A stretch of 64,000 nt of DNA from Streptomyces sp. 3214.6. Lineage in GTDB: Bacteria; Actinomycetota; Actinomycetes; Streptomycetales; Streptomycetaceae. Location: assembly GCF_900129855.1 (NCBI RefSeq), contig NZ_LT670819.1, forward strand, positions 4,154,001 to 4,218,000. Direction: 5' to 3'. Positions 62,712 through 64,000 of this stretch are shown one piece after another; the first letter of the stretch is position 1, and each line of letters opens with the position of its first letter. The notes beneath the pieces are model-generated. The model saw only the letters and a program-made list of their open reading frames with translations. It was not told the origin of the DNA and ran no database searches. Both the position numbers and the translations under genes were made by a program.

Positions 62712-64000
62712 TCAGGCGGCCAGGGCACATTGAGGGCACATTGGTTTCGCTGGGGGCGCTGATGTGCCCTGGGCAGCGGGCGGCTCGCCGTCGTCCTCCC
62801 CCTCGGCTTCCGTGAAGGCGTCGTCGATCGCCTTACGGGTGCGGGTCTCGCTGGACGGCAGCAGATGCGTGTACGTCCGCAGCGTGAAGCCCGGGTCCGA
62901 GTGGCCGAGGTACTCGGAGAGCGCCTTGATGCTCTCCCCCGCGTCCAGGAGTACGGAGGCGTAGGCGTGCCGGAGGGCGTGCATGCCGTCGTCCGGCGCC
63001 GCCCGGAGGTAGCGCGCGCCGCGCTCGCGGGGAGGGATCACGCCGGCCGCGGCCAGGGCGCGCTTCCAGTCGCCCATGTTGAAGACGCTTCGGTTGTATG
63101 CCCGCGCCTTCGCGTCGACGAAGAGGAGGCGGAAGGTCTTCGGCTCGCCGTCCGGTTTGGCCCAGGGCAGGGTGACGGCGGTCGGCGGGAACTCCTTCAT
63201 GTGAGCCTTGATGGCTGCAGCGAGCTGGGCCGGCAGGGGCACTGACCGGATCTTGTTGCCCTTGGGCAGGGCGAAGACGGGCTTCGTACCGACGAGCCGT
63301 ACCTGACGGTTGACGTGTATCCAGCCGCCCTTGAAGTCGATGTCCTCGACTGCGAAGCCGAACACCTCGCCCTGACGAAGGCCGCAGCCGAAGGCGAGCT
63401 TGCCGCCGGCCTGGAAGCGCTTCGGGAGTCCGGCGATGACCGCGCGGACGCGCTCCAACGACCAGGGGATGACCTTCTTCTTGGTCGCGGTCGGGAGCTT
63501 GACCGACTTCGACTTGCAGGGGTTCTTCGGCAGCAGCCCGTCCTCCACGGCCGAGCCGAGGATGCTGGAGAGGATGTCGAAGATGCCCTCGATCGTGGAC
63601 ACCTCCAGGCCGCCGTCCTGGAGCGTACGGATCCAACCCTGAATGATCGAGGGCTGGTTGAGGGACCGCAGCTCGCGTCGGCCGAGGTGCCCGACGATGT
63701 GGTTGCGGACGGTCGCCTCGTAGCGCAGGGCGGTCGTCGGCCCCACGGAGTTCGCGTCGAGCCACTTCTGCGCGTAGGCCCCGAGCGTCTGCTTCGTCTC
63801 GGCTGGGACGACGTAGGAGCCGCGCCGGATCTCGACGTCGACTTCGGCGGCGCGATTGTCGGCCGCGGCCTTCGTGTCGAAGTTCTCCTTACGCTGTTGC
63901 CCGTCCAGGTCGCGGTAGCGGACCTGCCAGCGCTTGCCGATGCCGTGGTCGGCGGTGGGGACCATCCGCTTCGTACGGCTCTTGTGGTCACCGCACTCGG
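62712..64000 (-). CDS. Tyrosine recombinase (integrase), 5' end beyond the window
   Basis: Site-specific integrase of an integrated element. From the Met codon at 63965 it has an N-terminal AP2-like/arm-binding part (RWQVRYRDLDGQ), a core-binding helix region, and catalytic residues Arg197 (GLRQGE), His328/Arg331 (HALRH), His354 (LGHSD) and nucleophile Tyr364 (RTYTHLL). The frame stays open upstream to the window edge (GDHKSRTKR precedes), so the true start probably lies outside and the feature is partial. The C-terminus ends in a CPQC pair. It marks the left end of a prophage or integrative element extending rightward. Confidence 0.9.
   Translation of the reverse strand, partial: ECGDHKSRTKRMVPTADHGIGKRWQVRYRDLDGQQRKENFDTKAAADNRAAEVDVEIRRGSYVVPAETKQTLGAYAQKWLDANSVGPTTALRYEATVRNHIVGHLGRRELRSLNQPSIIQGWIRTLQDGGLEVSTIEGIFDILSSILGSAVEDGLLPKNPCKSKSVKLPTATKKKVIPWSLERVRAVIAGLPKRFQAGGKLAFGCGLRQGEVFGFAVEDIDFKGGWIHVNRQVRLVGTKPVFALPKGNKIRSVPLPAQLAAAIKAHMKEFPPTAVTLPWAKPDGEPKTFRLLFVDAKARAYNRSVFNMGDWKRALAAAGVIPPRERGARYLRAAPDDGMHALRHAYASVLLDAGESIKALSEYLGHSDPGFTLRTYTHLLPSSETRTRKAIDDAFTEAEGEDDGEPPAAQGTSAPPAKPMCPQCALAA

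Overview
The window is chromosomal DNA of a Streptomyces-type actinomycete. The evidence is very high G+C, frequent GTG starts, stop/start overlaps between neighbours, and gene sets typical of the genus. These include the futalosine menaquinone route, ATPase/XRE/DUF397 triads, a MatB-like exopolysaccharide synthase and System II cytochrome c maturation. I count about 70 genes. No rRNA, tRNA or CRISPR array was recognised.

Region by region. 0.3-5.6 kb: secreted NlpC/P60 hydrolase, peptide deformylase, probable menaquinone reductase, GNAT, PASTA protein and menG. 5.6-10.9 kb: an exopolysaccharide operon (small membrane protein, deacetylase/glycosyltransferase fusion, acyltransferase) divergent from a GH18-like lipoprotein. 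10.9-16.3 kb: a degenerate amidohydrolase, mqnC, an orphan prepilin peptidase, a receptor Ser/Thr kinase and mqnA. 16.4-18.6 kb: cold-shock protein, then an XRE/cupin regulator divergent from azlCD with a matched pair of candidate operators between them. 18.7-24.8 kb: an accessory stretch. It holds a GNAT gene cleanly interrupted by a TnpB-only IS605-type element, then an ATPase/XRE/double-DUF397 triad, a hairpin-rich non-coding block, and a gene whose start lies in 9-bp repeats. 24.8-31.8 kb: fatty-acid genes (fadD, and fadA divergent from fabG4-htdX) and a TetR regulator. 31.9-39 kb: a leftward cluster with mqnE and the UbiX/UbiA/UbiD proteins, plus Lrp, Uma2 and a UdgX-type uracil-DNA glycosylase.

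39-45.4 kb: LysR, EamA exporter, ArsR/quinone oxidoreductase pair, Fe(II) oxygenase, deaminase, CDP-alcohol transferase and an oxygenase remnant. 45.3-51.6 kb: a second accessory stretch with a composite Cys-pair protein, XRE+DUF397, vapBC, and an operon pairing a STAND-like ATPase with a membrane-anchored receptor-like binding protein. 51.6-53.7 kb: SRPBCC protein and an ECF sigma/CU044_5270 pair. 53.7-61.6 kb: ccsB-resB-ccdA-resA, a Tat lipoprotein deacetylase, a histidine phosphatase and hemL. The right edge enters an integrated element through a tyrosine recombinase that runs off the window.

Together the core genes concern respiration: menaquinone head-group synthesis, prenylation, decarboxylation, methylation and probable side-chain reduction, plus cytochrome c assembly and tetrapyrrole synthesis. 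They are interleaved with envelope-polysaccharide genes and mobile or regulatory accessory islands. Coordinates and motifs were read directly from the sequence. Family names come from recognised motifs, and no database search was run.
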